Assembly: GCF_001517085.1 (NCBI RefSeq)
Contig: NZ_LRAC01000135.1
Coordinates: forward strand, 17,808 to 81,807
Direction of reading: 5' to 3'
DNA from: Paenibacillus sp. DMB5
GTDB taxonomy: Bacteria > Bacillota > Bacilli > Paenibacillales > Paenibacillaceae
DNA length: 64,000 nt
Below the pieces are notes generated by a model, which worked only from the letters and a program-made list of their open reading frames with translations, did not search any database and was not told the origin of the DNA. Positions 45,166-53,989 of the stretch are shown piece after piece. Each line of letters opens with the position of its first letter. Within the stretch, counting starts at the first letter, position 1. The position numbers and the translations under genes were made by a program.

Positions 45166-45687
45166 TTAAAATTTATAATACCAGAAAATTGCCTGCTCAG
45201 CGGCAGCCGGAAAATTGGAGTAAAGCATATTATCCACTCCACCAATGATAAAACCGTATCGGGCATAAAAGCGGCATGCGGCAACATTGACATTCTGTGT
45301 TTCCAGCATCAGGCCGGCAAGCTTGTGCTGCTGTGCCCACTCCACGGCCCGGTCCATAAGCCGGCTGCCGATTCCCTGCTGCCTCCTGCTGCTGACTACG
45401 CCGATCTCTTCAACCATCGCATATCCGTTCCAGTTCGCGCGCAGCCTGATCCGCGCGGAACAATCAGCACCGTCATAATATAAAAATACGGCCTTACCGT
45501 CTTCTTCAATATATGCTGCATCAAGCACCTCATCTGCATAACGCTTCATATAAGGTTCTGCCAGCGTCTCTTCCGTGTACGTCCACACACCGCTTTCATA
45601 CCTTAGAAGAATCCGTCCTGTAACGGAAAATGCTTCATTCGGCTTGTTGTAATCCTCCATGGTTGCATGTGTCATTTTAACAATCAA
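45166..45687 (-). CDS. sat: Streptothricin N-acetyltransferase (Sat4-like)
   Basis: A 173-residue GNAT protein that aligns over its full length with Sat4-type streptothricin acetyltransferases: KPNEAFSVTGRILLRYES at the start, RRQQGIGSRLMDRAVEWA as the acetyl-CoA site, LMLETQNVNVAACRFYARYGF, and the closing motif MLYSNFP...AIFWYYKF. Acetylation inactivates streptothricin. Start TTG 45687 keeps the conserved MIVKMTH; ATG 45675 is an alternative. It is a chromosomal copy in a normal context with no mobile element beside it. Confidence 0.85.
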   Translation of the reverse strand: MIVKMTHATMEDYNKPNEAFSVTGRILLRYESGVWTYTEETLAEPYMKRYADEVLDAAYIEEDGKAVFLYYDGADCSARIRLRANWNGYAMVEEIGVVSSRRQQGIGSRLMDRAVEWAQQHKLAGLMLETQNVNVAACRFYARYGFIIGGVDNMLYSNFPAAAEQAIFWYYKF

Positions 45688-45760
45688 CTTCTCAGCGCCC
45701 CGTTCCCTTTAGTGTATCCATATTATATTCCTCCCGGGTTGCCGGTCTCCTGCCTCCTGC

Positions 45761-46471
45761 TCAATGTCCTTCTTTGATATGATTCATGATTCCTTTTTTC
45801 TTGAGCCAGCCGATGAGCATGGCGTCCATAAGACCGGTGAAGCATTTCCTTAGGACACTGTATACGGAGATGCCGTGTTTTCTTTTTTGATGCGTTACTG
45901 TGACTTCAACGACCGAGAATCCGTTCATTCTGGCCAGAGCCGGCAAAAAACGGTGCATCCCGTTGTATAAATGCAGACTGTCGGCCACCTCCCGGGTAAA
46001 CAGCTTCAGGGGACAGCCTGTATCCGCAATCGCTTCGCCGGTAATCCAGTTGCAGATCCTGTTTTCGAGCCTTGAGGATATTCTTTTCAGTCTGGGACCC
46101 GTACGGCCTGTGCGTCTTCCGTTTACAAAATCAATTTTTCCGATAAAAGGCATCAGCCTGAAAATATCCCGGGGATCGGTCTGAAGGCCGGCATCCAGCA
46201 GGGCTATTAATTCGCCCCGTGAATGTTTGATTCCCGCTGAGATTGCGGCAGTCTGCCCGTAATTCCGCTTGAAATGAATGACCTTTACCGCCGGGTCCAG
46301 CCGGGCCAGCTCATTCAGCAATAAGGAGCTCCGGTCCTTGCTGCCGTCATTCACCAGCACCAGCTCATAGCTTTCAACATTTCCCCTTAATGCTTCGGTA
46401 ACATTCAAGTAGAGCTCCTGTATGTTTTTCTCTTCGTTATAGACCGGCACGACGACTGACAGACGGACCAC
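45761..46471 (-). CDS. Family 2 glycosyltransferase (DPM1/GtrB-like)
   Basis: A 236-residue GT-A enzyme: RLSVVVPVYNEEKNIQELY, VLVNDGSKDRS, and FKRNYGQTAAISAGI. The metal-binding motif is LLDAGLQTDP, where family members usually have DADLQ; the second aspartate is replaced by glycine. No C-terminal membrane helices of the GtrB kind are present. I chose GTG 46471, eight bases after GGAGGT. It probably transfers a sugar to a lipid or surface polymer, but the acceptor is unknown and activity may be altered. Confidence 0.8.
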   Translation of the reverse strand: MVRLSVVVPVYNEEKNIQELYLNVTEALRGNVESYELVLVNDGSKDRSSLLLNELARLDPAVKVIHFKRNYGQTAAISAGIKHSRGELIALLDAGLQTDPRDIFRLMPFIGKIDFVNGRRTGRTGPRLKRISSRLENRICNWITGEAIADTGCPLKLFTREVADSLHLYNGMHRFLPALARMNGFSVVEVTVTHQKRKHGISVYSVLRKCFTGLMDAMLIGWLKKKGIMNHIKEGH

Positions 46472-46538
46472 CGGATAACACCTCCATTTTTCAGCCAAGA
46501 AGTCTAAACCGGGTATCCCCCGCTGCCTCCAGCCGCTT

Positions 46539-46618
46539 TCATTTCACTTCTTTGCTTATAACCGGAGCAACCTCCGCATCTGCGGTCAATTCCTTAAGCT
46601 TGGTTTCAATTTTGCCAT
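46539..46618 (-). CDS. Possible 26-residue peptide, apparently frameshifted
   Basis: ATG 46618 lies nine bases after GAGGAG. As sequenced it stops after ten codons. One A added to the A4 run at 46610-46613 gives MAKIETKLKELTADAEVAP to VISKEVK and a stop, 26 residues. The support is the good ribosome binding site and the same one-base pattern as the other frameshifts here. I do not recognise the peptide. It could be a leader for the glycosyltransferase gene 68 bases on. Confidence 0.3.
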
Positions 46619-46710
46619 CAGTATCGTCTCCTCTTTGCTAAATCATTCTCTATTCCATTATCTTATAGAACAGGCAGCCTGCTGCCATCGTCCAAAGGGG
46701 CGGAGTCTGC

Positions 46711-46770
46711 CTGCCCTTTCGGGCAGCCCGCCGGGCACGGCAAAAAAGAGGCCCCGCCATGCGGAGCCCC
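46711..46770 (-). terminator. Terminator of the epimerase gene and adjacent hairpin
   Basis: On the minus strand GGCTCCGC-ATG-GCGGGGCC (46749-46770) is followed by TCTTTTTT. A second hairpin, CTGCCC-TTTC-GGGCAG, lies at 46711-46726. Confidence 0.75.
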
Positions 46771-46786
46771 TTCCCTTAAACCTGCT

Positions 46787-47563
46787 TTATTCCTTTTGTC
46801 CTCCCTGGTAGACGGTTTCGTCCTGGCGTATTTCCCGGCCCTGCGCCCTGGCCTGCCGGAGCAGCTCGGCTCCGTCATCCTGCGGCTTGTACCCGATCAG
46901 CTTCTCCAGGTAAGCGATATCATAATAATTATCGCTGTTGGCAGACGTCCCGTACAGGTTCAGATACTGCATTTCCTCCTTGGCTTCAATGCAGCAGATC
47001 ACCAGCTGGAGCATATCGCGTTCCGAAATCCAGATATGGCCCGCACGCTCCGAATGAGGCCGGTCATCACCCGGAAAATTGCCGATCCGGATGTTGAAGG
47101 AGGAGATTTTACCCTGGTCAGCGTACAGCCTGCCGAGCAGCTCAATATAACATTTGCTCAGGCCATAGAAGCTGTCCGGCCGGTAAGGGTCGGACGGGTC
47201 CACCTGCTCGTCCGTCTTATAGAATCCGGTCGCATGATTGGAGCTGGCGAAGACGATCCGTTTTACACCGCTCTGCACCGCAGCCTCAAACAGCTTGTAC
47301 GCTCCGGCCACATTCCCCTGCAGCACCTTGCCAAGAAAATCCTCTTCATCCTTGATCCAGGCAAAATGGAGCACCGTATCAACATTCTGCGTCAGCTCCG
47401 CCATCCGTGCTTCATCGGCAATATCCATCTGAACAATCCCTTGTGCAGCATCCTCCTCAATGTCCGCTCCAATAACGTCATACCGGCCGTCTGCCCTGAG
47501 CCCCTGATAAATGGTATTGCCTATCCTGCCTGATGCTCCTGTTACAAGCAGTTTCCGTTTCAC
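46787..47563 (-). CDS. NAD-dependent epimerase/dehydratase, uronate dehydrogenase-like
   Basis: A 258-residue extended SDR protein: KLLVTGASGRIGNTIYQGL (NAD motif), FASSNHATGFY and YGLSKCYIELLGR (catalytic Y and K), then FNIRIGNFPGDDRPHSERAGHIWISERDM. This set resembles uronate dehydrogenases, which oxidise galacturonate or glucuronate. I chose GTG 47563 with AAGGGAG upstream; the earlier start at 47641 lacks a site. It stands alone, but a role in galacturonate use would fit the pectin operon elsewhere in the window. Confidence 0.78.
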   Translation of the reverse strand: MKRKLLVTGASGRIGNTIYQGLRADGRYDVIGADIEEDAAQGIVQMDIADEARMAELTQNVDTVLHFAWIKDEEDFLGKVLQGNVAGAYKLFEAAVQSGVKRIVFASSNHATGFYKTDEQVDPSDPYRPDSFYGLSKCYIELLGRLYADQGKISSFNIRIGNFPGDDRPHSERAGHIWISERDMLQLVICCIEAKEEMQYLNLYGTSANSDNYYDIAYLEKLIGYKPQDDGAELLRQARAQGREIRQDETVYQGGQKE

Positions 47564-47774
47564 GGTGAACCAGCTCCCTTCCTGCCGTTCATGGATAGTT
47601 GCGCTGTTAGTTATTACCCGCAGGAACGGAAAACTATACAAATTATCAGGTTCTCAGATATGCAGCCGGGTATTCTGCCTGCCCCAAAACGGGTACAAAA
47701 GAATAATCATTACTTTTGCGGAAATCCGGGAAGTATAATAATGAGTATCTTCACAAAAGAAAGGGAACTGCCGA

Positions 47775-48569
47775 GTGCTAACTTACCTGCTTCTATTCCT
47801 TCTCGGACTTGCTGCCGGCATTTCCGGCTCGCTGGTCGGGCTGGGCGGCGGATTTATTGTCGTACCTGCATTAGCCTTTATGTATCCGGATATGCCAACC
47901 GCCCATTTGGCCGGGACTTCCATGGCCATGCTGCTGTTCAATTCCATTTCCAGCACTTATGTATATGCCCGGCAAAAAAGAATCGATTATCAGGCAGCGC
48001 TCTGGTTCGCAGCCGCCTCAATCCCGGGTTCGGTAATCGGGGCACTCTTCTCTGAACAGGTGGAGGGCAGGGCCTTTTTTGTCAGCTTCGGTATTTTTCT
48101 GATTCTGATCGCGCTGCTGCTTCTGTTCAAGCCCAAAAAGCCCCTGACCCTGCCGTTTAATCCAACGGTCAAGCGGAGCTTTACGGATGCCGGAGGCAGC
48201 CGGTTTGAGTATGCTTATCATATGCCTACCGGCGTTATAATCAGCTTTTTTGTCGGGTTCCTGGCCAGCCTGTTTGGCGTAGGCGGCGGCAGCCTGATGG
48301 TGCCGACAATGACGCTGCTGCTCGGCTTCTCCACGCATATTGCCGTCGCCACGTCGATGCTGCAGATCTTTCTGTCGGCGATCGTCAGCACCTCTACTCA
48401 TGCCTATCTGCAAAATATCGAGTGGATCATGGTGCTGTGCCTGGCTCCAGGCGCCATTATCGGCGGCCAGCTCGGCGCCCGGCTTGCCAAACGCCTGCCG
48501 GCCAAGCTGCTGCTGCGGCTGCTTTCGGTCTTCCTGATTATTGTAGCTGCCCGGCTTATAATGAAATAA
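47775..48569 (+). CDS. TauE/SafE family sulfite exporter-like permease
   Basis: A 264-residue membrane protein with eight helices. It has the two family repeats, each ending in a glycine-rich loop: GSLVGLGGGFIVVPALAFMYP near residue 18 and LASLFGVGGGSLMVPTMTLLLG near residue 164. The start is GTG 47775 with AAAGGGAA upstream. Family members export sulfite or organosulfonates; the substrate here is unknown. Confidence 0.88.
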   Translation: MLTYLLLFLLGLAAGISGSLVGLGGGFIVVPALAFMYPDMPTAHLAGTSMAMLLFNSISSTYVYARQKRIDYQAALWFAAASIPGSVIGALFSEQVEGRAFFVSFGIFLILIALLLLFKPKKPLTLPFNPTVKRSFTDAGGSRFEYAYHMPTGVIISFFVGFLASLFGVGGGSLMVPTMTLLLGFSTHIAVATSMLQIFLSAIVSTSTHAYLQNIEWIMVLCLAPGAIIGGQLGARLAKRLPAKLLLRLLSVFLIIVAARLIMK

Positions 48570-48584
48570 TATTCGGCCCCCCGC

Positions 48585-49292
48585 TTACCAAGGCAGCCGG
48601 TCTTCCATGTAGAAGAAACCTCCGGTTGGCCCATCCGCCGGCAGAGTGGCGTAACGGACGGCTGTTTTGGCGCCTTCTTCAGGCGTCAGCTCGGCCTTGT
48701 CCCCGCCCATCCGGGTTTTTACCAGTCCGGGATGCACCGTATTAATTTTCAGCGGGGTATCCTTGTATTTATTGGCCCAGTACACAGTTAGCATATTGAG
48801 CGCGGCTTTGGAGGCAGCGTAAGCAGGCGTAGCAATCCGCTGGGCCAGCTCATTGCTCAGCTGGAATTGGATGGAGCCCAGGGCGCTGCTCTGGTTCACA
48901 ATTCTGCCTGCTTCACTTTTTAGCAGGAGCGGCAGCAGAGCCTCAGTAATGTGGTACGGCGCAAACGTATTGACCGCAAAGGTATTCTCAAAAGCCTCCT
49001 CCGCTCCAGCCGCTTCCGCCCAGATTCCCGCATTGTTCACCAGTACATCCAGTTTGCCGTACTGTTCTCCGATCCACTTGGCAAGTGCAGTAATATGTGC
49101 GCTGTCGGTCACTTCGAGCTCTACGCCCACCGCCTCAATGCCCTGCTCCTTGAGCTGAGCAGCCGCTTCCTCGGCCGCAGCTCTGGTGCGAGCAGATAGA
49201 AGCACCGTTATCCCCTGCTCCCCCAGCTGTCTGGCTACCTCAAAACCAATTCCCTTGCTTGCCCCAGTGATCAGTGCGATTGTTTTATTCAT
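48585..49292 (-). CDS. Short-chain dehydrogenase/reductase
   Basis: A 235-residue classical SDR: TGASKGIG cofactor loop, NNAG, catalytic S in NQSSALGSIQ, and YAASK (Y and K). Ends MEDRLPW. TAAGGAGG precedes the ATG. The operator GGGAACGACCATTCT lies 44 bases upstream of the start and is shared with the neighbouring TetR unit, so the TetR protein probably controls it. Confidence 0.88.
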   Translation of the reverse strand: MNKTIALITGASKGIGFEVARQLGEQGITVLLSARTRAAAEEAAAQLKEQGIEAVGVELEVTDSAHITALAKWIGEQYGKLDVLVNNAGIWAEAAGAEEAFENTFAVNTFAPYHITEALLPLLLKSEAGRIVNQSSALGSIQFQLSNELAQRIATPAYAASKAALNMLTVYWANKYKDTPLKINTVHPGLVKTRMGGDKAELTPEEGAKTAVRYATLPADGPTGGFFYMEDRLPW

Positions 49293-49336
49293 TATAATTT
49301 CCTCCTTAATAGATACTTGCTATACCGCCACGTTAC

Positions 49337-49351
49337 GGGAACGACCATTCT
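49337..49351. promoter_or_regulatory. TetR-type operator before the SDR gene
   Basis: GGGAACGACCATTCT, an imperfect palindrome of the form AGAAnGATCGTTCT. Nearly identical to 50437-50451. Confidence 0.7.
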
Positions 49352-49375
49352 AGTATAATCAAAAAAAATTTCAAC

Positions 49376-49963
49376 TTACTCCTCCGGCAGTTTCAGAAGC
49401 TCTACAGATAACCGTGCAATCTCCTGCAGTTGTTCCTTTGGAATGGAGGTTCTTGCCAGCACACGGAGCCCCACCAGTCCGTTATGCAAATATCGGGCCA
49501 GCTCCTCTACACTGAATCGGGTGCTGAACTCCCCTTCAAGCTGTCCCCGTTCTACTATTTCCCGCAGCAGCTTCTCTGTCCTCAGGAACCCGGCCCGGGA
49601 TTTATCATCTGCTACAGCATCCCTGACGGCCAGCTCGGTAGCCGTATTAACCAGCATACATCCGGGCGGCATATCCTGCTCACCGCAGATCATATAATCG
49701 AGCACAAAGGCAAGCGCCTCTGCTGCCGTTCCCGCCTGCTGCACTCCGGCAGCCAGACTACGGTTAACCCTCTCGCCGAAACGGTCAATGCTCCGCAGGA
49801 ACAGGCTATGTTTATCGGTAAAAGTGTCATACAGGCTTCTGCGGTGAATGCCCATATGCTCAACCAGCTCACTGATGGATGTCTTCTCATACCCTTGCAG
49901 CCAGAACAGCTCCATCGCCTTATCCAGAACGGCTTGTTCCTCAAACTCCTTATTCCTGGCCAT
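49376..49963 (-). CDS. TetR family repressor
   Basis: A 195-residue TetR protein: AVLDKAMELFWLQGYEKTSISELVEHMGIHRRSLYDTFTDKHSLF is the DNA-binding domain. The C-terminal part (CMLVNTATELA) resembles the TetR_C group found in NemR/AcrR-like repressors. AAGGAGGG precedes the ATG. It lies 31 bases after the STAS-like gene. Operator copies precede both the SDR gene and this two-gene unit. Confidence 0.88.
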   Translation of the reverse strand: MARNKEFEEQAVLDKAMELFWLQGYEKTSISELVEHMGIHRRSLYDTFTDKHSLFLRSIDRFGERVNRSLAAGVQQAGTAAEALAFVLDYMICGEQDMPPGCMLVNTATELAVRDAVADDKSRAGFLRTEKLLREIVERGQLEGEFSTRFSVEELARYLHNGLVGLRVLARTSIPKEQLQEIARLSVELLKLPEE

Positions 49964-49994
49964 GGTTTGCCCTCCTTACCTGCCCTCCTGAAGA

Positions 49995-50414
49995 TCAGCC
50001 GGCCGCCAGCACCGCTGCAGGCTTCACCTCATTCAGCCATCTCACAGCTTCGTCTAGGCCGCTGAAGCTTCTCTGCTGATAAGGCAGCTGACCCTGTACG
50101 TTTACGGCGCGGTTCACACTTAATTTGGCGACAATGCTGTTGGGCTCGATCATCGCGAGGTATCGCAGGCCGCTTTTATAAACATGCTCTACATAAAAAT
50201 CCGCCATCCACGCTTTATCCTCTTCCTTAATCACCGAGCCCTGCCGGATATCCATTAGTACCTTGCCGCTCTGCTTCTGTCTAAGCAGCTCCGCACCCTG
50301 CATTAGTACGGCTTGAAGGCCCTCCCCGTGAGAGAATCCGTTCCATTCAATCCTTACACTCTGCAATCGCTCATCCCATGCCACCAAACCGTTTACCGAT
50401 TCGAATACCTTCAT
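49995..50414 (-). CDS. STAS/SpoIIAA-like protein, unknown role
   Basis: A 139-residue protein (MKVFESVNGLVAWDERLQSVRIEWNGFSHGEGLQ...) with an alternating beta-alpha pattern and LLRQKQSGKVLMDIRQGSVI, which resembles SpoIIAA-like or STAS/SEC14 proteins. I chose ATG 50414 with AAGGGG upstream. It is first in a unit with the TetR gene and carries the operator at 50437-50451 just upstream. The function is unknown. Confidence 0.6.
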   Translation of the reverse strand: MKVFESVNGLVAWDERLQSVRIEWNGFSHGEGLQAVLMQGAELLRQKQSGKVLMDIRQGSVIKEEDKAWMADFYVEHVYKSGLRYLAMIEPNSIVAKLSVNRAVNVQGQLPYQQRSFSGLDEAVRWLNEVKPAAVLAAG

Positions 50415-50436
50415 CTCCGCCACCCCTTCAGTTTAT

Positions 50437-50451
50437 GGGAACGATCATTCT
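50437..50451. promoter_or_regulatory. TetR-type operator before the STAS/TetR unit
   Basis: GGGAACGATCATTCT; a third, partial site (GGGAACGGTTGGT) lies at 50507-50519 and a fourth (GAGAACGATCAGT on the minus strand) at 50534-50547. Confidence 0.7.
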
Positions 50452-50544
50452 AAAAATAGTGCTATGTATGCCGTGTTCCCTTGCTATAGACCTATCTTAG
50501 CATAACGGGAACGGTTGGTAAAGAATTATTTTTACTGATCGTTC

Positions 50545-50718
50545 TCATATTGGTTGGTCCACAATCGGCTCCACAATAATCGTTCCGATGGAAATCATGG
50601 CGATCGTCGTCGGAATGGTCATCTGTGAAATGGATTTTCTGCCCGCCAGCCTGAGCAGAAGCATGCCGAAGATAATCAGCACCAGAGCCTTCCAGACCTC
50701 ATTCCAAATTTCATTCAT
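50545..50718 (-). pseudogene. Truncated DUF421/YetF-type membrane protein
   Basis: Only the first 57 residues remain: MNEIWNEVWKALVLIIFGMLLLRLAGRKSISQMTIPTTIAMISIGTIIVEPIVDQPI, then TGA. This matches the first helices and the AGRKS loop of DUF421 proteins, which are normally over 200 residues with a cytoplasmic C-terminal domain. ATG 50718 has AAGGAG upstream. The break falls at a TetR-type operator copy (50534-50547), which suggests a deletion that brought the TetR control region next to it. Confidence 0.7.
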
Positions 50719-50799
50719 ATCCATATCTCCTTTGGCAATACGGGTTACCGCATAGATATGGATATTTTTACTCATCAGGACGCAATTATGCATTGTCGA

Positions 50800-51774
50800 T
50801 TACAGCAAATGGAACACTTCTTTTCCCTCCAGAAAATCCTTGCACAACGTTCCGCATACCTTTGCCGCATGCTCCTTAATCCAGCCGTTGCTCCCGGGAT
50901 CACGGACGAACATCGCATAGCTGATGAAGATATCCATTAATATCTGCCCCTCAATATATCTGATATCGTCAAAGGTAAAGTCTCTCCGTGAACTGTAGCC
51001 CTCCAAAAAGTCGGGTCTGAACTCGCTTTTCAGCGCTGAGGAGGCACTTCCCACATCAAACAAATAATAGCCGTAGCCGGATAAGCAGAAATCGATCAGA
51101 TGCGGCGTTGCCTCCTTAACAATCACATTCCCGGACTGTACATCGGCGTGAATGATTCCCCAGCTGTCCTGTCTTGAATCCAGCTCGGTCAGCTGTTCTT
51201 TGACTACATCAAGCACTTCCACAATGGTGTTATACTGCTCTTGACTATAGATACCGCCTGTTATGCCACATTTAAGCTCTTCAAGAGCGGAGTCAATACT
51301 CGCCGCACCGTATACCGGTCTTGTTAATCCCGCCAGCTGCCCTCCGCTTGAAGCGTTATGAAGTTCCGCAAAGGTCTCGCCCAGCGCATACGCGATCAAC
51401 CCGATATTTTCTTCTTTACCAGTCAGTACCGAGCCTTCAAACCACTCCAGCACTGTTGCAAAACATGAGCCAAATTCCTCTGAGCGGTACACTGTTACAT
51501 ACCCGCCTGCATGGTTAGCAACCGGCTCCTGCACCTCAATCACCTTCCTCCGGTTCAGCTCCTGAAGAAGGAACACCTCAGATTCCAGGCCTTCCAGCGT
51601 ATGCTGGGTGCCGGACAGCCCGGCCGTCCTTGGCCAGTGAATACGGAGCAGATAATTTTTGCCGCTTGATGCATCTGTTACCTTAAAGGTCAAATTCTCG
51701 TTATGTCTGATGAACTCGATTACCGGCTCCGCAATCGGATAGGACAATATCACTTTCTCCGCATGCTTAATCAA
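50800..51774 (-). CDS. Aminoglycoside-phosphotransferase-fold kinase
   Basis: A 324-residue APH-type kinase: LTFKVTDASSGKNYLLRIH supplies the ATP-binding lysine region. The catalytic loop is IIHADVQSGNVIV near residue 208, and the metal site is LIDFCLSGYGYYLFDVGSA near 225. The start is TTG 51774 after GGGGGAA. Many such proteins phosphorylate small metabolites, so drug resistance should not be assumed. Confidence 0.85.
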   Translation of the reverse strand: MIKHAEKVILSYPIAEPVIEFIRHNENLTFKVTDASSGKNYLLRIHWPRTAGLSGTQHTLEGLESEVFLLQELNRRKVIEVQEPVANHAGGYVTVYRSEEFGSCFATVLEWFEGSVLTGKEENIGLIAYALGETFAELHNASSGGQLAGLTRPVYGAASIDSALEELKCGITGGIYSQEQYNTIVEVLDVVKEQLTELDSRQDSWGIIHADVQSGNVIVKEATPHLIDFCLSGYGYYLFDVGSASSALKSEFRPDFLEGYSSRRDFTFDDIRYIEGQILMDIFISYAMFVRDPGSNGWIKEHAAKVCGTLCKDFLEGKEVFHLL

Positions 51775-51899
51775 GGCAGCTTCCCCCAGGTTACAAATTA
51801 AGGTATGATTTTTTCTTCTTTTATTCCATAATAATACATATCAAAGCAGTAAAGTTTACTATATTCGTAAAATACAACTAGAAGGATGGAGGAATGATC

Positions 51900-53060
51900 A
51901 TGACAGCAGAACGTTTTCAAATCCGGGTATCCGATGAAGTGCTTACCGATTTGGAATATAGGCTTAAAGCTGTACGCTGGCCGGTTCCAATTGAGGGCCC
52001 AGGCTGGGAAACCGGTACAGATCCCGTTTATCTGCAATCTCTTATAGCGTATTGGCGGGACCATTTCGACTGGCGGGCACAGGAAGCCAAGCTGAACCGC
52101 TTCGCACATTACCGCAGTAACATTGACGGAACAGATATTCATTTTATCCACGAGCGCGGTAAAGGGCCTAACCCTCTGCCTATCGTCTTGACGCATGGAT
52201 GGCCGGACAGCTTTTTGCGCTATCATAAAATTATCCCCATGCTCACTGATCCGGCCAGCTACGGCGGCAATACCGAGGATTCATTTGACGTTATTGTACC
52301 TTCACTGCCGGGCTTTGGCTTCTCGGGCTATCCGGAGAACGCTGGCATCAACAATTCACATATTGCCGCTCTCTGGGCGAAGCTGATGACAGAAGAGCTG
52401 GGCTACAGTGCATTCGCGGCTGCCGGCGGAGATATCGGCTCAGGCGTTACAAGATATCTGGCTGCCAGCCGTCCCGAGCTTCTGGTTGGAATCCATCTGA
52501 CCGATATCGGTATTATCCGCAGCCTTTTGAATCCGGGTGCTGAGACAGAGCTGACAGCCGAAGAACGGCAGTATCAGCAGAACGCCCGGGACTGGATTGC
52601 CCGTGAGGGAGCGTACATGTCCATTCAATCCTCCAAGCCCCGCACGCTTGCTTATGGACTCTCCGATTCGCCGGCAGGTCTGGCAGGCTGGCTGATCGAG
52701 AAATTCCATGCCTGGAGCGATTGCAATGGTGATCTCCGCAAGAGCTTCAGCGAGGATGAGCTGCTCACGAACATCATGATCTATTGGGTGACCAATACGA
52801 TAGGCTCGGCTACTCAGATTTATCACGAAAATTCCAGTTCTTTACCGCCGCTGGGCAGGATTGAGGTGCCGACCGGACTGGCCCTGTTCCCGGCCGATAT
52901 CCTGCTGCCGCCCAAGGAATGGGCGCAGCGCAATTTGAACATTACCCGCTGGACCGAGATGCCGCGCGGCGGGCATTTTACTGCCTGGGAGGCACCCGAG
53001 CCGCTCGCCGAAGATATCCGCGCCTTTTTCAGGCCGCTTAGGCAGGCAGCGCAGCAATAA
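51900..53060 (+). CDS. Epoxide hydrolase (EHN + alpha/beta hydrolase)
   Basis: A 386-residue enzyme with the N-terminal EHN domain (FQIRVSDEVLTDLEYRLKAVRWP) typical of microsomal-type epoxide hydrolases. The oxyanion motif is HGWP, the nucleophile D178 sits in AAGGDIGSGVTRYLA, and the catalytic base H359 in RGGHFTAWEAP. No signal peptide is present. I chose ATG 51900 with GGAGG eight bases upstream; ATG 51894 is too close to that site. Confidence 0.92.
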   Translation: MTAERFQIRVSDEVLTDLEYRLKAVRWPVPIEGPGWETGTDPVYLQSLIAYWRDHFDWRAQEAKLNRFAHYRSNIDGTDIHFIHERGKGPNPLPIVLTHGWPDSFLRYHKIIPMLTDPASYGGNTEDSFDVIVPSLPGFGFSGYPENAGINNSHIAALWAKLMTEELGYSAFAAAGGDIGSGVTRYLAASRPELLVGIHLTDIGIIRSLLNPGAETELTAEERQYQQNARDWIAREGAYMSIQSSKPRTLAYGLSDSPAGLAGWLIEKFHAWSDCNGDLRKSFSEDELLTNIMIYWVTNTIGSATQIYHENSSSLPPLGRIEVPTGLALFPADILLPPKEWAQRNLNITRWTEMPRGGHFTAWEAPEPLAEDIRAFFRPLRQAAQQ

Positions 53061-53077
53061 ATTTAGGGGACTATCAC

Positions 53078-53800
53078 TTGAAAAGACTCATTGTAACGTT
53101 ATTAGTCATAGTGTTCGTTTTCTCAGGATGCTCAGGACCGTCACCAGAGAGGAATACAGCAGCTCCCCAAGTGTCCGAAGGAAGCACAAATATCCTCCTG
53201 TCTGATGCTTCAGAAGGAACAGTGAGGGAAGATACCGTTTTTATCAGCACTGCGATCGGATGGAAGTCTGTATACCGCTATAAAGGAATGTTCAGCGAGG
53301 ATACGGAGCTATTCAAAACAACTGATGGCGGCAGTACCTGGATCAAGATTGCTGACAGCAGCCAGGAAAGCAGCACATTGCCCGGCGGGGTCAAATCGGG
53401 ATTAACCTTTGTGAATGATCAGAAGGGCTGGTTCACAGCAAACGCACCATGGGAAGGCAGGGTGGGATTGTTCATTACTACCGATGGCGGGGTTACCTGG
53501 TCTGAAGAGCGGCTGGAAGTTCCATCTATTTTGAAGACCTCTCAAATTGATGTGTATCCTCCGTTATTTTTTACAGAGAAGCTAGGAATTTTACCCGCCC
53601 GTCCTGAAGACAAAGCTCATTCTCTGCTATACATTACTAGTGACGGCGGGAGCACCTGGCAGCCGTTTTTGGATCATAAACAGGATCAGTATGAAGGTAT
53701 AACGTGGGTTCTATCAGAGGGTATCCTATCAGCGGAATATGCTGGACATTCATGGGGATCCAGCATCATGAGCGGCGGTAAATGGTCTTCTCATTCCTGA
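53078..53800 (+). CDS. Lipoprotein with Ycf48/BNR-like repeats
   Basis: A 240-residue protein with lipobox VFSGC (C18) and three DGG-T-W repeats (TTDGGSTWIKI, TTDGGVTWSEE, TSDGGSTWQPF) that form blades of a sialidase/Ycf48-like propeller. The start is TTG 53078 with AGGGGA upstream, 17 bases after the epoxide hydrolase stop. The function is unknown. Confidence 0.75.
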   Translation: MKRLIVTLLVIVFVFSGCSGPSPERNTAAPQVSEGSTNILLSDASEGTVREDTVFISTAIGWKSVYRYKGMFSEDTELFKTTDGGSTWIKIADSSQESSTLPGGVKSGLTFVNDQKGWFTANAPWEGRVGLFITTDGGVTWSEERLEVPSILKTSQIDVYPPLFFTEKLGILPARPEDKAHSLLYITSDGGSTWQPFLDHKQDQYEGITWVLSEGILSAEYAGHSWGSSIMSGGKWSSHS

Positions 53801-53989
53801 ATTAGCCTTGACTCCCAAGCCCCTATCAGAGATAATTACAATTTGACCCAAAAAATCAATCTGCCGGCAGAGGCGCATTGAAACAGAGAAGGGGCGATTG
53901 TCATCAGCTGGTTAAGTGATCTTTATAAATTACAGAAACGGGAGCAGAAGAAGGACATCGAGCCCGCTCTGGTCAATGCCATTTTCCGG

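Noticed and set aside
45166..51774. A mobile antibiotic-resistance region (streptothricin acetyltransferase, APH-fold kinase)
   Set aside because: No transposase, integrase, attachment site or base-composition shift surrounds these genes; they look like ordinary chromosomal family members.
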